Source: Volvox africanus
Taxonomy: Eukaryota; Chlorophyta; Chlorophyceae; Chlamydomonadales; Volvocaceae
DNA: 64,000 bases
Direction of reading: 5' to 3'
Assembly: GCA_030268105.1 (NCBI GenBank)
Contig: BSDZ01000020.1
Coordinates: 2,124,001 to 2,188,000 of the forward strand
Shown: one piece after another, positions 1 through 11,343 of the stretch
How the letters are laid out: each line of letters begins with the position of its first letter
Position numbering within the stretch: position 1 is the stretch's first letter
Position numbers and translations under genes: made by a program
The notes under the pieces: model-generated
Told to the model about the DNA's origin: nothing
Databases searched by the model: none
Seen by the model: the letters and a program-made list of their open reading frames with translations, nothing else

Positions 1-1
1 C

Positions 2-2647
2 TTGCGCATGTGCATCGATTACCGGGGGTTGAATGCGAGTACGGTGATAAATCGCTACCCTTTGCCACGCGTTGACGACCTGTTGGATAAGCTGAAGGGA
101 TCGGCTTATTTTTCCTCGATGGACTTGCAACAGGGCTATAATCAGATCCGCATCGCTGCCTCTGATATTCCGAAAACCACTTTTCGGATGCCCTTCGGTC
201 ACTTCGAGTATACGGTCCTATCGTTTGGTTTGACTAATGCCCCTGCGACGTTTCAGGCGGTTATGGACCGAATGTTTAGGCCGTTTATCGACAGGTTCGT
301 TGTTTGCTATCTGGATGACATCTTGGTTTATTCTAAGACGCGCGAGGAGCACTTGGAGCATCTTCGGCTCGTGCTCGACGTTATGAGGCGGGAGCAATTG
401 TTTGCTAAACGCGCCAAATGCTTTTGGGCGCAGCCTCAGGTGGAATATTTGGGCCACATTGCGTCGGCCACTGGTGTGAAGATGGACCCGCGGAAGGTCG
501 CCATGGTTCGCGATTGGCCCGCGCCTCAGAACCTCACGGAGCTGCGTAAGTTCCTTGGCTTGACCAATTATTTCCGAAAGTTCATTGAAAAATATTCCAT
601 CATTGCGGCCCCGCTTACTAACTTAACTCGCAAAGGCGTTTTCGTTTCACTCGAGTCGTGGACGTCGCAATGCCAGCGGGCATTCAAAGAGCTCAAGTGA
701 ACCGTTGCCGAAGATTTCACCCTTGCATTCCTTGATTACTCGTTGCCGTTTCGTGTTGAGGTAGTGTCTGATGCCTCAGTATTTGGGAGCGGCGCTGTAT
801 TGTTACAGGAAGGGCGACCGATCGCCTTCACGAGTAAGAAGTTTTCTGGTGCGGAGATTCGCTACACCACCGGGGAACAGGAGCTTCTGGCAGTGCTGCA
901 TGCTTTAAAGGAATGGCGCTGTTACCTCGAGGGACGCCCATTTACTTTAAAGACTGACCACAAGCCCCTAACGTTTTTGCAAAGTGTTCCGACGTTGAAC
1001 CGCCGTCAGGCTAGGTGGATGGAATACCTAGCTAGGTTCGACTGCACCTGGGAGTACATTTCTGGTAAACTGAATATTGCCGATGCTCTCAGTCGACATC
1101 CGTCGCTACACGCTGCAATTTTGGCAGCGCCCGTCGTGCGACCGCATAACGAGGAGGTGCCGATCGCGACGGACCTCGCGGAGCGGTTGAAGGTTGCCTA
1201 CAACGCAGATGCCTGGTTCTCGGAGCCGGCTAATGTAGAAAATCTTCGCAAGCAGAATGGCCTTTGGCTACGGACGGAGGGTGCAGCTACGCAAATCGTC
1301 GTTCCGAACGACAACGCGCTACACTACGACATCCTTGCGCGGTTCCACGAGGACCTGTTAGCAGGACACCCTGGTAGCAAGCGGTTGGTCGAGTTGGTGC
1401 AACGTTCCTTTTGGTGGCCTCGTTTGGCTAACGATGTGGCGAACTTCGTACAGACATGCAGTCTGTGCCAGCACAATAAGGCTTTGTCCAGTAAGGGCCA
1501 TGGGTTGTTGCAACCATTGCCTGTCCCGGATGCGCCTTGGGAAAGTGTTTCCATGGACTTCATAGTCGCGCTGCCCAAAACTGAGGGGGGATATGATGCG
1601 GTGTTCGTAATGGTCGATCATCTGACTAAGATGGTCCACCTAGCACCATGCACATCATCCTGCACGGCTGAACAAACCGCACGCTTGTTTTTCGACAATG
1701 TGGTTCGGTTACACGGGGTTCCCAAAAATGTGATCTCGGACCGCGGTGGGCAGTTCACGTCTAAGTTTTGGGAAGCGCTCTGCAAGCTAGTTGGCATGCG
1801 TGTCAACCTGAGCACAGCGTACCACCCGCAGACTGATGGTCAAACCGAACGCACAAACCGCATGTTGGGTGATATGTTGCGCAATTATGCTGGTCACACA
1901 CCACTCGTTTGGGATACATATTTGACTGCGGCAGAATTCGCGCTTAACAACACTGTTAACCGCTCTACAGGCAAAAGTCCGTTCTTTCTTAACTATGGGT
2001 TTCATCCCGCGCTACCCGTGTGGCGTGAGTTGGAAGTGAACGTGCCTGCTGCTAAACTTTTTACCAAGTCTTTTATGTCCCGAATCACAGACGTGAAGTC
2101 GTGTTTGGACGCGGCGCAGCAACGAACGACGGAATACTACAACAAATCCAAGCAGGATGTGACGTTTTCGGAAGGGCAACTCATGTTGCTAAGCACCAAG
2201 AACTTGCGTTCCTTGGCCGACAGATCCCGAAAACTCTTACCCCGCTGGATTGGTCCGTATCCTGTCATGCGCATGGTTGGGAATGTGGCTGTGGAGCTTG
2301 CATTGCCCGCTGATATGACCATTCACCCCACGTTTCACGTATCGCTTGTCCGTCCGTATCGTGGTACGGAACCCGTCCCTGAGCCTGCTAACGCCCCCGC
2401 AGCGATAGAACCAGTTCCCGAGACCTGGATCGCTGGTAAACAGAAGTTTTACGATGTGGAGCGGGTGTTAGATTATCGTGCGCGTCGTGTGGGCCGACAC
2501 CGACGTAAGCGGACAGTACACGAGTACTTGGTTAAGTGGACAGGGTATACCGACGAACACAACTCATGGGAACCGGCACGCAACTTCTCACAGGACATGA
2601 AGCCCCTGCTTGAAGAAGCCCGCAGACGCGCAACGCAAACCCAATAA
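2..2647 (+). pseudogene. pol: gag-pol polyprotein, C-terminal part (RT, RNase H, integrase, chromodomain)
   Basis: The frame starts within the RT palm (CIDYRGLN), passes the catalytic YLDD at about 308-319, then RNase H ([19 protein letters not shown]). The integrase zinc finger (HEDLLAGH...CSLCQ) follows, then the DDE core ([22 protein letters not shown]). The end is a chromodomain ([27 protein letters not shown]) and a TAA stop. A TGA at 698-700 interrupts it; intact copies have CGA (Arg) there and the frame is otherwise unbroken, so this is one nonsense mutation. Chromodomains of this group are thought to guide insertion towards modified chromatin; that role is family knowledge. The product would act in virus-like particles and the nucleus. 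Confidence 0.93.
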
Positions 2648-2690
2648 CCCCTGCAGTCGATGCTGTATGATACAGCGAGGACGCTGCATA

Positions 2691-2706
2691 CGGGAGGGGG
2701 GGTAAT
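2691..2706 (+). promoter_or_regulatory. Polypurine tract of element 1
   Basis: A G-rich run (GGGAGGGGGGG then TAAT) lies directly before the 3' LTR. The same tract precedes the 3' LTR in every family-A copy of this window. It is the expected primer site for plus-strand DNA synthesis. Confidence 0.85.
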
Positions 2707-3530
2707 TGTTGTGCTACGGTTAGTTTCCCGCTGATGCGTAGGTCGATGTGATCCTACAAGGCGAAGTGCTATTGTGATGAACACATTGCATATGAATGAA
2801 TCTGCATGATATAAATGTATTCGTATCTATTTATAAATGCATTTGGCATGACACCATTATCCATCGCGACATCGCATCATGGCAAATCCGCCTAGCATGC
2901 ATGAAATACCGAATCATTGAAGTGCACATTATGCTCGTGCTATGAAACGATAAGTAATATTATTTGATATAATATTCTTTCATTACAGCACACGTTGAGA
3001 GTGCCACACTCGTCGTGATGCATGCCTTGCAACCGAATATCGTTATTCGGACCCTTGCATCATGCGAATGCCGGAAAGGCTTATACGTTGTTATGCTTGG
3101 ACATCGCCGATAAGCAGTAGGGTTGTCACACTTAGGATCGGCCTCCTAGTGTGAATCGTACGACATTGCGATGCTGCGAGTATAACAGATGCGAGGACGG
3201 CTAAGCAAGATAAGACATTCGACACCGGAGAACACTCGTGTGTTCTACACTATAATCACTATACGCTATTCTACTTAGCCAGAGCTAAGCCTAAACTTCG
3301 CTTATCACCGCCACGTGATGATTGCTTGCTTCCGGTGCTGACGGTGATTTCGTCCATTGCATCGCTTCGATCTGTAAGACTGTAAGTTATATCTCTTCTT
3401 GTCTTGAAGTCTTCCGCTGTCTCTGTTTGCTCACGCTTGCCTTGCTGTACTTGCAAGTGCTTGTGCATCGGTGTCCAAAGCCTTCAGACGTGCAGATACT
3501 TATGAGCAAACACGAAGGAGAGGTACAACA
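2707..3530 (+). repeat. Family-A LTR, 3' LTR of element 1
   Basis: 824 bp, beginning TGTTGTGCTACGG and ending GGTACAACA, so the termini form a 6-bp inverted repeat TGTTGT/ACAACA. It contains the row of short perfect hairpins seen in all family-A LTRs, for example CCGAATA-TCGT-TATTCGG and CTTAGC...GCTAAG. No coding sequence. Confidence 0.93.
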
Positions 3531-4266
3531 ATAGCCGCAAGTAGGATCGCGTTGCCTGTCTGTTGCAGGGATCTCCCTTTGCTTCGATTCCACTGTCTTG
3601 CTGCTCTGTTGACTTTGTAGAGTGCATACGTTACCCCAAGGCCGGCAGTGATACTGTATCCAATGAGGATCGTAACTTCAAGATCGTGCAGCAGCGCTTA
3701 GATGGTATGGGGTATAAGGTGCCCACCTGCGCGCATTACATCCCCTGGCAGGTGCACCCCCGTCGGTGTGCTTCTTCCCCGCATAAGATAAGGCAGAAAG
3801 GCTTTCTGGATGCCACGTGATGCGACCCGTGGGCTAGCCGATCCAAGCATCGTCCCTGCAGTCGAAGGTGGCGAGTTCTGGCGTGTGTAGTGCAGTTGTG
3901 GGGCATTCACTGTACGGCCAAGGTTGTCCAGCATTCGCCCAGCAACGTTCACACCTCCTTGGGCTGTGACCTTGATGTCGGGTGGTTGTTTGATGGATCT
4001 CCTTAGATGTCCCCATAATCCTATTTGTGGCTTATCGTGGGCTTCGTTAGTTACCAGGTCGTTCGCCCGCAAGTTTCTCAGGTCTTCCACGTCCTTGCCT
4101 TCGTAGTTGCGGCCTTTTCCAGAGACCATTCTAGTGTTGCAATTTGTGATTGCAACGATGTATTTTTCTGTTATGTGTATACAGTCAGAAGCTGCTCCTC
4201 GAGAAGAGTAGTCTGTTCCAGGCGTCCTTCCACAGGTTCTGTTTGTAACGTATCGTAGAGAATTAT
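3531..4266 (-). pseudogene. LINE fragment A1 (region upstream of the membrane segments)
   Basis: Nearly identical to 28785-29516. On the minus strand the ORF at 3698-4129 holds a module (GRMLDNLGRTVNAPQLHYTR near its middle) and stops at TAA, where the related copy A2 has AAA. Sequence beyond the stop still reads as the same protein. At 4266/4267 it joins a different position of a second, more diverged copy (A2), so this is a rearranged head-to-tail join of two partial LINE copies. It is a dead remnant and no function can be assigned to this module. Confidence 0.7.
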
Positions 4267-6395
4267 TTCATCTTGTGGGCCTGCACATTGGGTGCTTTAT
4301 GTTCCTGTAGGGTGCCCCTCTGTCCCTGGAGCGGAGTCTCTGTTCCAACTGGCAGTCATTATCAGTGTAACGGTGAGGGTTATTGCGGCACCAAACATCG
4401 TGTTCTGCGATATTGCCAGGCGGATTATCAGGCAGATGTGTATCAGCCAGCTTGCATGTCCCCTCAGTCCTGGTATGTGTTTCAGGCCTTTATCAATTGT
4501 TAGGATACTGATCAGCAGAGTGGAGGCCGTTGGGGCTGTTGTGGCCAGCTGTACACATAGTGTGACGCGCAGCTACTGACATCGTTATCTGTCTAGTCGC
4601 CGATGGGTGCTGACCTGACCACTTGATTGATTCAGCAGCATAGGTTGCGTGGGCGAGAGCGAGGTCTATTGCTACGGGTACCGTGCTGACTGCTATTCGT
4701 TTAGTGAACTGATATAATATCCAAATCAGTCATACTGTTATATATGTTAAACGGATGGCTAAGTCCAGTGGTCTCAGTGCTACCGCACGGGTGAGGGGCG
4801 CTGACAACATGGCCGCATGTAGGACAACATTGCCTGTCTGTTGCAGGGATCTCCCTTTGTTTCGATTCCACTGTCTTGTTGCTTTGTGGGCTTTGTAGAG
4901 TGCATACGTTACCCCAATGCCGGCAGTGGTACCATATCGAATGAGGATCGTAATTTCGAGATCGTGTAGCAGCCCTTTGAGAGAATGGGATATCAGGTAT
5001 CCACCTATGCGCATTACATCCCTTGACGGGTGTACCCCCGTCGTTGCGTTTCTTTCTCGCACGAGGTAAAGCAGGAAGGCTTTCCGGCTGCCGCGTGATG
5101 CGATCTGTGGGCTAGCTGATCGAAGCATCATCTCCGCGGCCGAAGGTGGTGGGTTCTGGTGTGTGTAGTGCATATGTGGGGCATTCATGGTACGGCCAAG
5201 ATTGTACAGTATTCGTCTGGCAGCCTTCGCACCTCCGCCTTTGTTCTCATGGGGGGCCACGTTACTTCCACCCTCCTCCGCAGTTGCCCGCTTTATTGCG
5301 GTTGGGTTAGTGGATCGAATGGGTTGTGCGTTTGGGTGCCATGTTATGGTGCCCAGAGGTCACTTCGTCGATTGTCCACAGTTTACATATGTCCGCGTGG
5401 GTTGAGCTAATTCCAGGGGCAGGTGTGCGTTCCTATAGTTCGCACCATTGTCGATGGGGATCGAGGTATTACTGCCACTTCCCTTGTCGTTCGCATCTTC
5501 TTTGGTTACATCTGTGCAGATGTGCCCCCTACCGGGTCTGGGCAGCCTCGTGCATCGCAGCCTTACTCTGCTGATAGGGGTGGTCCCACGGTACGACTCC
5601 TTCCAAGTGTCAGCGGCGTCTCTATCTACCGTACGTCCTGCATTTCCACTTGCGTCCCAGCCGCATTCCCGTTTGCCGTACATGTGCATGGTATCATAAT
5701 TGTAATTGCTTTGGTTGTAGGGGCCATTATGATTTCTTGCTTTGCATGTATCGTTAGTTAGTACATCCATGTAGGTGTGGCCTAAGCCGTACCTGGGCTG
5801 CCTAGCGCATCGTAGCCATACATCTCTTCTAGGGCCAGTCTCGCAAGGCGTCTGATTCCAGCCGTCGGGAGCACCGCTTTTCTCCAGGCGTCTTGCATCC
5901 TGGATGCATTCCCATTTGCCATACATGTGCGAGCCCATAATCGTGGTCCCATCATTGGAGTTGGGGCCTCCGTCAGCTATATCACGTTTATCTTCTGCTA
6001 AAGTATCCCTGTAGCTACAGTCCATGCCGCTCCTGAACTGCGTGCTAAGTTGTGGTCTTGCACAACCTCCGGGTTCCGCTTGACTAAGTGTTGCATCCAT
6101 GCTTGCATTGAGATGTGTAGGGCAGCTGCAGCTCCACAATCTTTGCACGATCTTCACGCATTGATTAGAGCATGTTGAGGGTATCTCGCCTGGCGCCCAG
6201 GTGGTCTTGTTCTCCTCCACTCCTGTTGGCTTTTGCAAGGGTGGGGTGGGGGGTTCTAGTACGATACCTGGGTGGAGGTGTTGTACTTTAGCGTCTCGAT
6301 GTCCCCATTCATGATCGCTAGTTGTTGCCTTCCCATTTTCAATTGCGCACCTTTTTTCAGTCCGAATCTTCCATTTCATCGCCCTGGCCTCCGGC
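4267..6395 (-). pseudogene. LINE fragment A2, downstream half (Cys-rich repeats, then membrane module)
   Basis: On the minus strand this continues the protein that starts at 15318 and was split by element 2; the phase is preserved across the 5-bp duplication. Order: a stretch of three imperfect repeats of about 85 residues sharing an LRC-x-R-x-PR-x-G-x-GH core (about 5400-6200), an in-frame TGA at 5360-5362, the NLGRTMNAPHMHYTHQ module, and a hydrophobic segment. Another TGA stands where copy B has GGA. Identity to copy B is clear from about 4268 to 5250. The repeats are not a domain I recognise. The three nonsense codons in an otherwise open frame indicate a decayed copy, not a changed genetic code. 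Confidence 0.65.
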
Positions 6396-7219
6396 TGTTG
6401 TACCTCTCGTTCGTGTTTGCTCATAAGTATCTGCACGTCTGGAGACTATCGACACCGATGCGCGAGCACTTGCAAGTACAGCAAGGCAAGCGAGAGCAAA
6501 CAGAGACAGCGGAAGACTTCAAGACGAAGAGAGATATAACTTACGGTCTTACAGGTCGGAATGATGCAATGGACGAAATCGCCGTCAGCGCCGGAAGCAA
6601 GCAATCATCACGCGGCGGTGATTAGCGAAGTTCAGGCTTAGCTCGGGCTAAGTAGAATATCGTATAGTAATAGTAATGTAGAACACACAAGTGTTCTCCG
6701 GTATCGAATGTCTTGTCTAGCTTAGCCGTCCTCGCATCTGTTATACTCGCAGCATCGCAGTGCCGTACGATTCACATTAGGAGGCCGATCCTAGATGTGA
6801 CAACCCTACTGCGTTTAGGCGATGTCTACGCATAACAACGTATAAGCCTTTCCGGCATTCGCATGATGCAAGGGTCCGGATAACGATATCCGGTTGCAGG
6901 GCATGTATCGCGACGAGTGCGGCGCTCTCAACGTGTGCTTAAATGAAGTAATATTATATCAGATAATATTACTTATTGTTTCGTAGCACGAACATAATGC
7001 GCACTTCCATGCTTCGGGCTTTCATGCATGCTAGGCGGATTTGCCATGATGCGACGTCGCGATGGATACTGACAACATGCCAAATGCATATATAAATGTA
7101 CACGAATACATTTATATCATGCAGATTCATTCATATGCAATGCGTTCATCACAAAAGCACTTCGCCTCGTAGGATCGCGTCGACCTACGCGTCGGCGGGA
7201 AATGAACCGTAGCACAACA
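6396..7219 (-). repeat. 3' LTR of element 2
   Basis: 824 bp, TGTTGT...ACAACA termini. It includes hairpins at 6681-6696 (GAACAC/GTGTTC), 6772-6800 (TCACATTAGGA/TCCTAGATGTGA), 6876-6893 (CCGGATA-ACGA-TATCCGG) and 6946-6974 (AAGTAATATTAT/ATAATATTACTT). It is preceded on the minus strand by the purine tract GGGAGGGGGGATAAT (7220-7234). Confidence 0.95.
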
Positions 7220-7278
7220 ATTATCCCCCCTCCCGTATGCAGCGTCCTCGCTGCATCATACAGCATCGACTGCAGGGG

Positions 7279-10200
7279 TCATTGGGTTTGCGTGGCACGT
7301 TTGCGGGCTTCTTCGAGCAGGGGTTTCATGTCCTGTGAGAAGTTGCGTGCCGGTTCCCATGAGTTGTGCTCGTCGGTATACCCTGTCCACTTAACCAAGT
7401 ACTCGTGTACTGTTCGCTTACGTCGGTGTCGGCCCACACGACGCGCGCGATAATCTAACACCCGCTCCACATCGTAAAACTTCTGTTTACCAGCGATCCA
7501 GGTCTCGGGAACTGGTTCGATCGCTGTGGGGGCGTTAGCAGGCTCAGGGACGGGTTCCGTACCACGATACGGACGAACAAGCGATACGTGAAACGTGGGG
7601 TGAATGGTCATATCAGCGGGCAATGCAAGCTGCACAGCCACATTCCCAACCATGCGCACGACAGGGTACGGACCAATCCAGCGGGGTAAGAGTTTTCGGG
7701 ATCCGTCGGCCAAGGAACGCAAGTTCTTGGTGCTTAGCAACACGAGTTGCCCTTCCGAAAACGTCACATCCTGCTTAGATTTGTTGTAATATTCCGTCGT
7801 TCGTTGCTGCGCCGCGTCCAAACACGACTTCGCGTCTGTGATTCGGGACATAAACGACTTGGCAAAAAGTTTAGCAGCAGGCACGTTCACTTCCAACTCA
7901 CGCCACACGGGTAGCGCGGGATGAAACCCGTAGTTAAGAAAGAACGGACTTTTGCCTGTAGAGCGGTTAACAGCATTGTTAAGCGCGAATTCTGCCGCAG
8001 TCAAATATGTATCCCAAACAAGTGGTGTGCGACCAGCATAATTGCGCAACATATCACCCAACGTGCGGTTTGTGCGTTCGGTTTGACCATCAGTCTGCGG
8101 GTGATACGCCGTGCTCAGGTTGACGCGCATGCCAACTAGTTTGCAGAGCGCTTCCCAAAACTTAGACGTGAACTGTCCACCGCGGTCCGAGATCACATTT
8201 TTGGGAATCCCGTGTAACCGAACCACATTATCGAAAAACAAACGTGCGGTTTGCTCAGCCGTGCAGGATGATGTACATGGTGCTAGGTGAACCATCTTAG
8301 TCAGACGATCGACCATTACGAACACCGCATCGTATCCCCCCTCAGTTTTGGGCAGCGCGACTACGAAGTCCATGGAAACACTTTCCCAAGGCGCATCCGG
8401 GGCAGGCAACGGTTGCAACAACCCATGGCCCTTACCGGACAAAGCCTTATTGCGCTGGCACAGACTGCATGTCTGGACGAAGTTCGCCGCATCCTTAGCC
8501 AAACGAGGCCACCAGAAGGAACGTTGCACCAAGTCGATCAATCGCTTGCTACCAGGGTGTCCTGCTAACGGGTCCTCGTGGAACCGCGCAAGGATGTCGT
8601 AGCGTAGCGCGTCGTCGTTCGGAACGACGATTTGCGTAGCTGCACCCTCCGTCCGTAGCCAAAGGCCATTCTGCTTGCGAAGGTTTTCTACATTAGCCGG
8701 GTCCGCGAACCAGGCGTCTGCGCTGTAGGCAACCTTCAACCGCTCCGCGAGGTCCGTCGCGATCGGTACCTCCTCGCTACGCGGCCGCACGACGGGCGCT
8801 GCCAAAATTGCAGCGTGTAGCGACGGATGTCGACTGAGAGCATCGGCAATATTCAATTTACCAGAAATATACTCCCAGGTGCAGTTGAACCTAGCTAGAT
8901 ATTCCATCCACCTAGCTTGACGGCGGTTCAACGTCGGAACGCTTTGCAAAAACGTTAGGGGCTTGTGGTCAGTCTTTAAAGTAAACGGGCGTCCCTCGAG
9001 GTAACAGCGCCATTCCTTTAAAGCATGCAGCACGGCCAGAAGCTCCTGTTCCCCGGTGGTGTAGCGAATTTCCGCACCAGAAAACTTCTTACTCGTGAAG
9101 GCGATCGGTCGCCCTTCCTGTAACAATACAGCGCCGCTTCCAAATATTGAGGCATCAGACACTACCTCAACACGAAATGGCAACGAGTAATCAGGGAATG
9201 CAAGGGTGACATCTTCGGCAACAATTCGTTTGAGCTCTTCGAATGCCCGCTGGCATTGCGACGTCCACGACTCAAGCGAAACGAAAGCGCCTTTGCGAGT
9301 TAAGTTAGTAAGCGGAGCCGTAATGATGGAATATTTTTCAATGAACTTTCGGAAATAATTGGTCAAGCCAAGGAACTTACGCAGCTCCGTGAGGTTCTGA
9401 GGCGCGGGCCAATCGCGAACCACGGCGACCTTCCGCGGGTCCATCTTCACACCGGTGGCCGACACAATGTGACCCAAATATTCCACCTGAGGCTGCGCCC
9501 AAAAGCATTTGGCGCGTTTAGCAAACAATTGCTCCCGCCTCATAACGTCGAGCACGAGCCGCAGATGCTCCAAGTGCTCCTCGCGCGTCTTAGAATATAC
9601 TAAGATGTCATCCAGGTAGCAAACAACGAACCTGTCGATAAACGGCCTAAACATTCGGTCCATAACCGCCTGAAACGTCGCAGGGGCATTAGTCAAACCA
9701 AACGATAGGACCGTATACTCAAAGTGACCGAAGGGCGTCCGAAAAGCGGTTTTCGGGATATCAGAGGCAGCGATGCGAATCTGATTGTAGCCCTGTTGTA
9801 AGTCAATTGAGGAAAAATAAGCCGAGCCCTTCAGCTTATCCAACAGGTCGTCAACGCGTGGCAAAGGGTAGCGATTTTTCACCGTATTCGCATTTAACCC
9901 CCGGTAATCAATGCACATGCGCAAGGTCCCATCCTTCTTACCGACAAACAAAATCGGTGCAGAAAACGGGGATGTGCTGGGGCGTATCATACCCTTCGCG
10001 AGCAAATCCGTCACCTGGCGCTTTACCTCATCCAGCTCCAATGGACTCAACCTGTACATTGGCCGGGCTGTAGGCTGCGCTCCAGGCATGAGAGGGATTG
10101 TGTGATCAACAGGACGCATAGGTGGTAGGCCAGGGATATCTTTAAAGACGTCCTCATACTGCGACAGTAGGGCCTCAACCTCAGGATCCGCAGAAATCTG

Positions 10201-11340
10201 CGCGGTGGTGACACAACAGCTCACCCGCAGCCTTAAAAGCAGTCCGTGGGCACCCTTCCGTAACAAACGGACGGCCTCCTTACGCCCGACTAGCTCTGGT
10301 TCGATTCGCGCGGCCATTGCGGTCACAGCGAAATTAACCATAGGCACCGCCTCAGTTTCGCCCTCCTTTGGTGTGACATGTTCGAACGACAGGAAAGGTA
10401 CCTTAATCGACAGAGTACCCTTGCACATATGCAGGGTTGCGGTCTCCATGTCGATGCGCGCGCAGTACTGTCGTAATGTCGACGACCCCATTATGTACGG
10501 TGCAGTCTCTGCTAAGCCCCGCAGCACGTACGGCCGGGTCACAACACGCAAAGGGCCTAACGATAGGCTAAGGGTAATCCTGCCCACGATGGGATGCTTA
10601 CCCCCGTCAGCAAGGGTAACCTGTGGACAATCGGACGACTCTGGGGACAACCCCAGCGCATTCACCTCTGCGACAGAGATGAAGTCGTCACTGGCACCGG
10701 TGTCAACAAGTGCCTTCAGAGTACGGCCATTCAAACCGATCTGAACCACAGGGACACGGTTATCTACGAGCGACTGCCCAGCAGACAACGTCAGTGCACT
10801 TAAGGCGGGTCCGTAACCAACGGAACCCCCATCAGGAGCTTCGTACCAAACGTCAACCGAGTAGGATAGGTGTGGCCACGGAGCCAGCGTACCCTCCCGA
10901 TCCACACCATTAAACAAAACGGTGCCCGGCTCGAACCGGTGGACATGCCGCATACCCCTTAACGATGCCTCTGCCTTGCGCCGACAGAAAGCAGGGAGTA
11001 ATACACATGTGGCAGTGCCTGGATATTGACGCCTACATCTCCTGTATATGGCCAACTGTTCCGACATCTCACGCAGAGACGAGGGGATGAACAAAACCAC
11101 GTGGTTAGACAGATCGATAGACGACAGGGGACGGCGAGGTGTAAACAAATTACACAACGGGTCGAAGCAGAGAAGTCCCGTGCGTCCGTCAAGCGTGATG
11201 CGTCGCGCAATGACTCGCTCGATGTGTCCAAGTACACAAGGCAACAATGCCTTAACGGCTGGCCGTAAGGATGACCACCGACCACGCGTTAGTTCAGAAA
11301 TCCCGGGTGGTGCCCCCTCCACAGGAACCCGGGCAAGCCC
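7279..11340 (-). CDS. pol: Pol polyprotein of element 2 (protease, RT, RNase H, integrase, chromodomain)
   Basis: An open frame of about 1,353 codons beginning directly after the gag UAG, in the gag frame, so it is probably made by stop-codon readthrough as a Gag-Pol fusion. Counting from the GTG at 11322, the protease active site DTGA is near residue 207 and the RT spans about 400-600 with YLDD near 570. RNase H lies at about 710-830. The integrase zinc finger (HEDPLAGH...CSLCQRNK) is near 905-950 and the DDE core ([21 protein letters not shown]) at about 975-1075. A chromodomain with YLVKWTGY and NSWEP lies near the end. It copies the element RNA to DNA in particles and inserts it into chromatin. 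All catalytic motifs I can check are present. Confidence 0.96.
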   Translation of the reverse strand, partial: GLARVPVEGAPPGISELTRGRWSSLRPAVKALLPCVLGHIERVIARRITLDGRTGLLCFDPLCNLFTPRRPLSSIDLSNHVVLFIPSSLREMSEQLAIYRRCRRQYPGTATCVLLPAFCRRKAEASLRGMRHVHRFEPGTVLFNGVDREGTLAPWPHLSYSVDVWYEAPDGGSVGYGPALSALTLSAGQSLVDNRVPVVQIGLNGRTLKALVDTGASDDFISVAEVNALGLSPESSDCPQVTLADGGKHPIVGRITLSLSLGPLRVVTRPYVLRGLAETAPYIMGSSTLRQYCARIDMETATLHMCKGTLSIKVPFLSFEHVTPKEGETEAVPMVNFAVTAMAARIEPELVGRKEAVRLLRKGAHGLLLRLRVSCCVTTAQISADPEVEALLSQYEDVFKDIPGLPPMRPVDHTIPLMPGAQPTARPMYRLSPLELDEVKRQVTDLLAKGMIRPSTSPFSAPILFVGKKDGTLRMCIDYRGLNANTVKNRYPLPRVDDLLDKLKGSAYFSSIDLQQGYNQIRIAASDIPKTAFRTPFGHFEYTVLSFGLTNAPATFQAVMDRMFRPFIDRFVVCYLDDILVYSKTREEHLEHLRLVLDVMRREQLFAKRAKCFWAQPQVEYLGHIVSATGVKMDPRKVAVVRDWPAPQNLTELRKFLGLTNYFRKFIEKYSIITAPLTNLTRKGAFVSLESWTSQCQRAFEELKRIVAEDVTLAFPDYSLPFRVEVVSDASIFGSGAVLLQEGRPIAFTSKKFSGAEIRYTTGEQELLAVLHALKEWRCYLEGRPFTLKTDHKPLTFLQSVPTLNRRQARWMEYLARFNCTWEYISGKLNIADALSRHPSLHAAILAAPVVRPRSEEVPIATDLAERLKVAYSADAWFADPANVENLRKQNGLWLRTEGAATQIVVPNDDALRYDILARFHEDPLAGHPGSKRLIDLVQRSFWWPRLAKDAANFVQTCSLCQRNKALSGKGHGLLQPLPAPDAPWESVSMDFVVALPKTEGGYDAVFVMVDRLTKMVHLAPCTSSCTAEQTARLFFDNVVRLHGIPKNVISDRGGQFTSKFWEALCKLVGMRVNLSTAYHPQTDGQTERTNRTLGDMLRNYAGRTPLVWDTYLTAAEFALNNAVNRSTGKSPFFLNYGFHPALPVWRELEVNVPAAKLFAKSFMSRITDAKSCLDAAQQRTTEYYNKSKQDVTFSEGQLVLLSTKNLRSLADGSRKLLPRWIGPYPVVRMVGNVAVQLALPADMTIHPTFHVSLVRPYRGTEPVPEPANAPTAIEPVPETWIAGKQKFYDVERVLDYRARRVGRHRRKRTVHEYLVKWTGYTDEHNSWEPARNFSQDMKPLLEEARKRATQTQ

Positions 11341-11343
11341 CTA
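11302..11343 (-). promoter_or_regulatory. Putative UAG readthrough element between gag and pol (element 2)
   Basis: On the minus strand the gag stop TAG (11341-11343) is followed by a 7-nt spacer (11334-11340) and the arms CCCGGGT (11327-11333) and ACCCGGG (11302-11308), a perfect 7-bp GC hairpin. pol continues in frame. The same layout is found at 16184-16225, 24168-24209, 39753-39794, 51231-51272 and 57886-57927. The layout resembles gammaretroviral readthrough signals, a UAG followed by a short spacer and a structure; activity is inference. Confidence 0.75.

Larger units (their letters stand above)
1..3530 (+). mobile_element. Family-A Ty3/gypsy chromovirus, 3' part (element 1)
   Basis: The window opens inside the reverse transcriptase of a plus-strand gypsy element that runs through RNase H, integrase and chromodomain, a polypurine tract and a complete 3' LTR. 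The 5' LTR, gag, protease and first part of RT lie outside the window. The LTR is followed by ATAGC (3531-3535), which is expected to be the 5-bp target duplication; the partner copy cannot be seen. The element inserted into LINE sequence: the flank matches the uninterrupted LINE copy near 28785. One nonsense codon in pol shows that this copy is not autonomous. Confidence 0.95.

Noticed and set aside
8287..8602. Recurring 84-93 codon frames antisense to the integrase gene
   Set aside because: They recur in every family-A copy because the integrase itself is conserved; they show no start context, domain or independent conservation.
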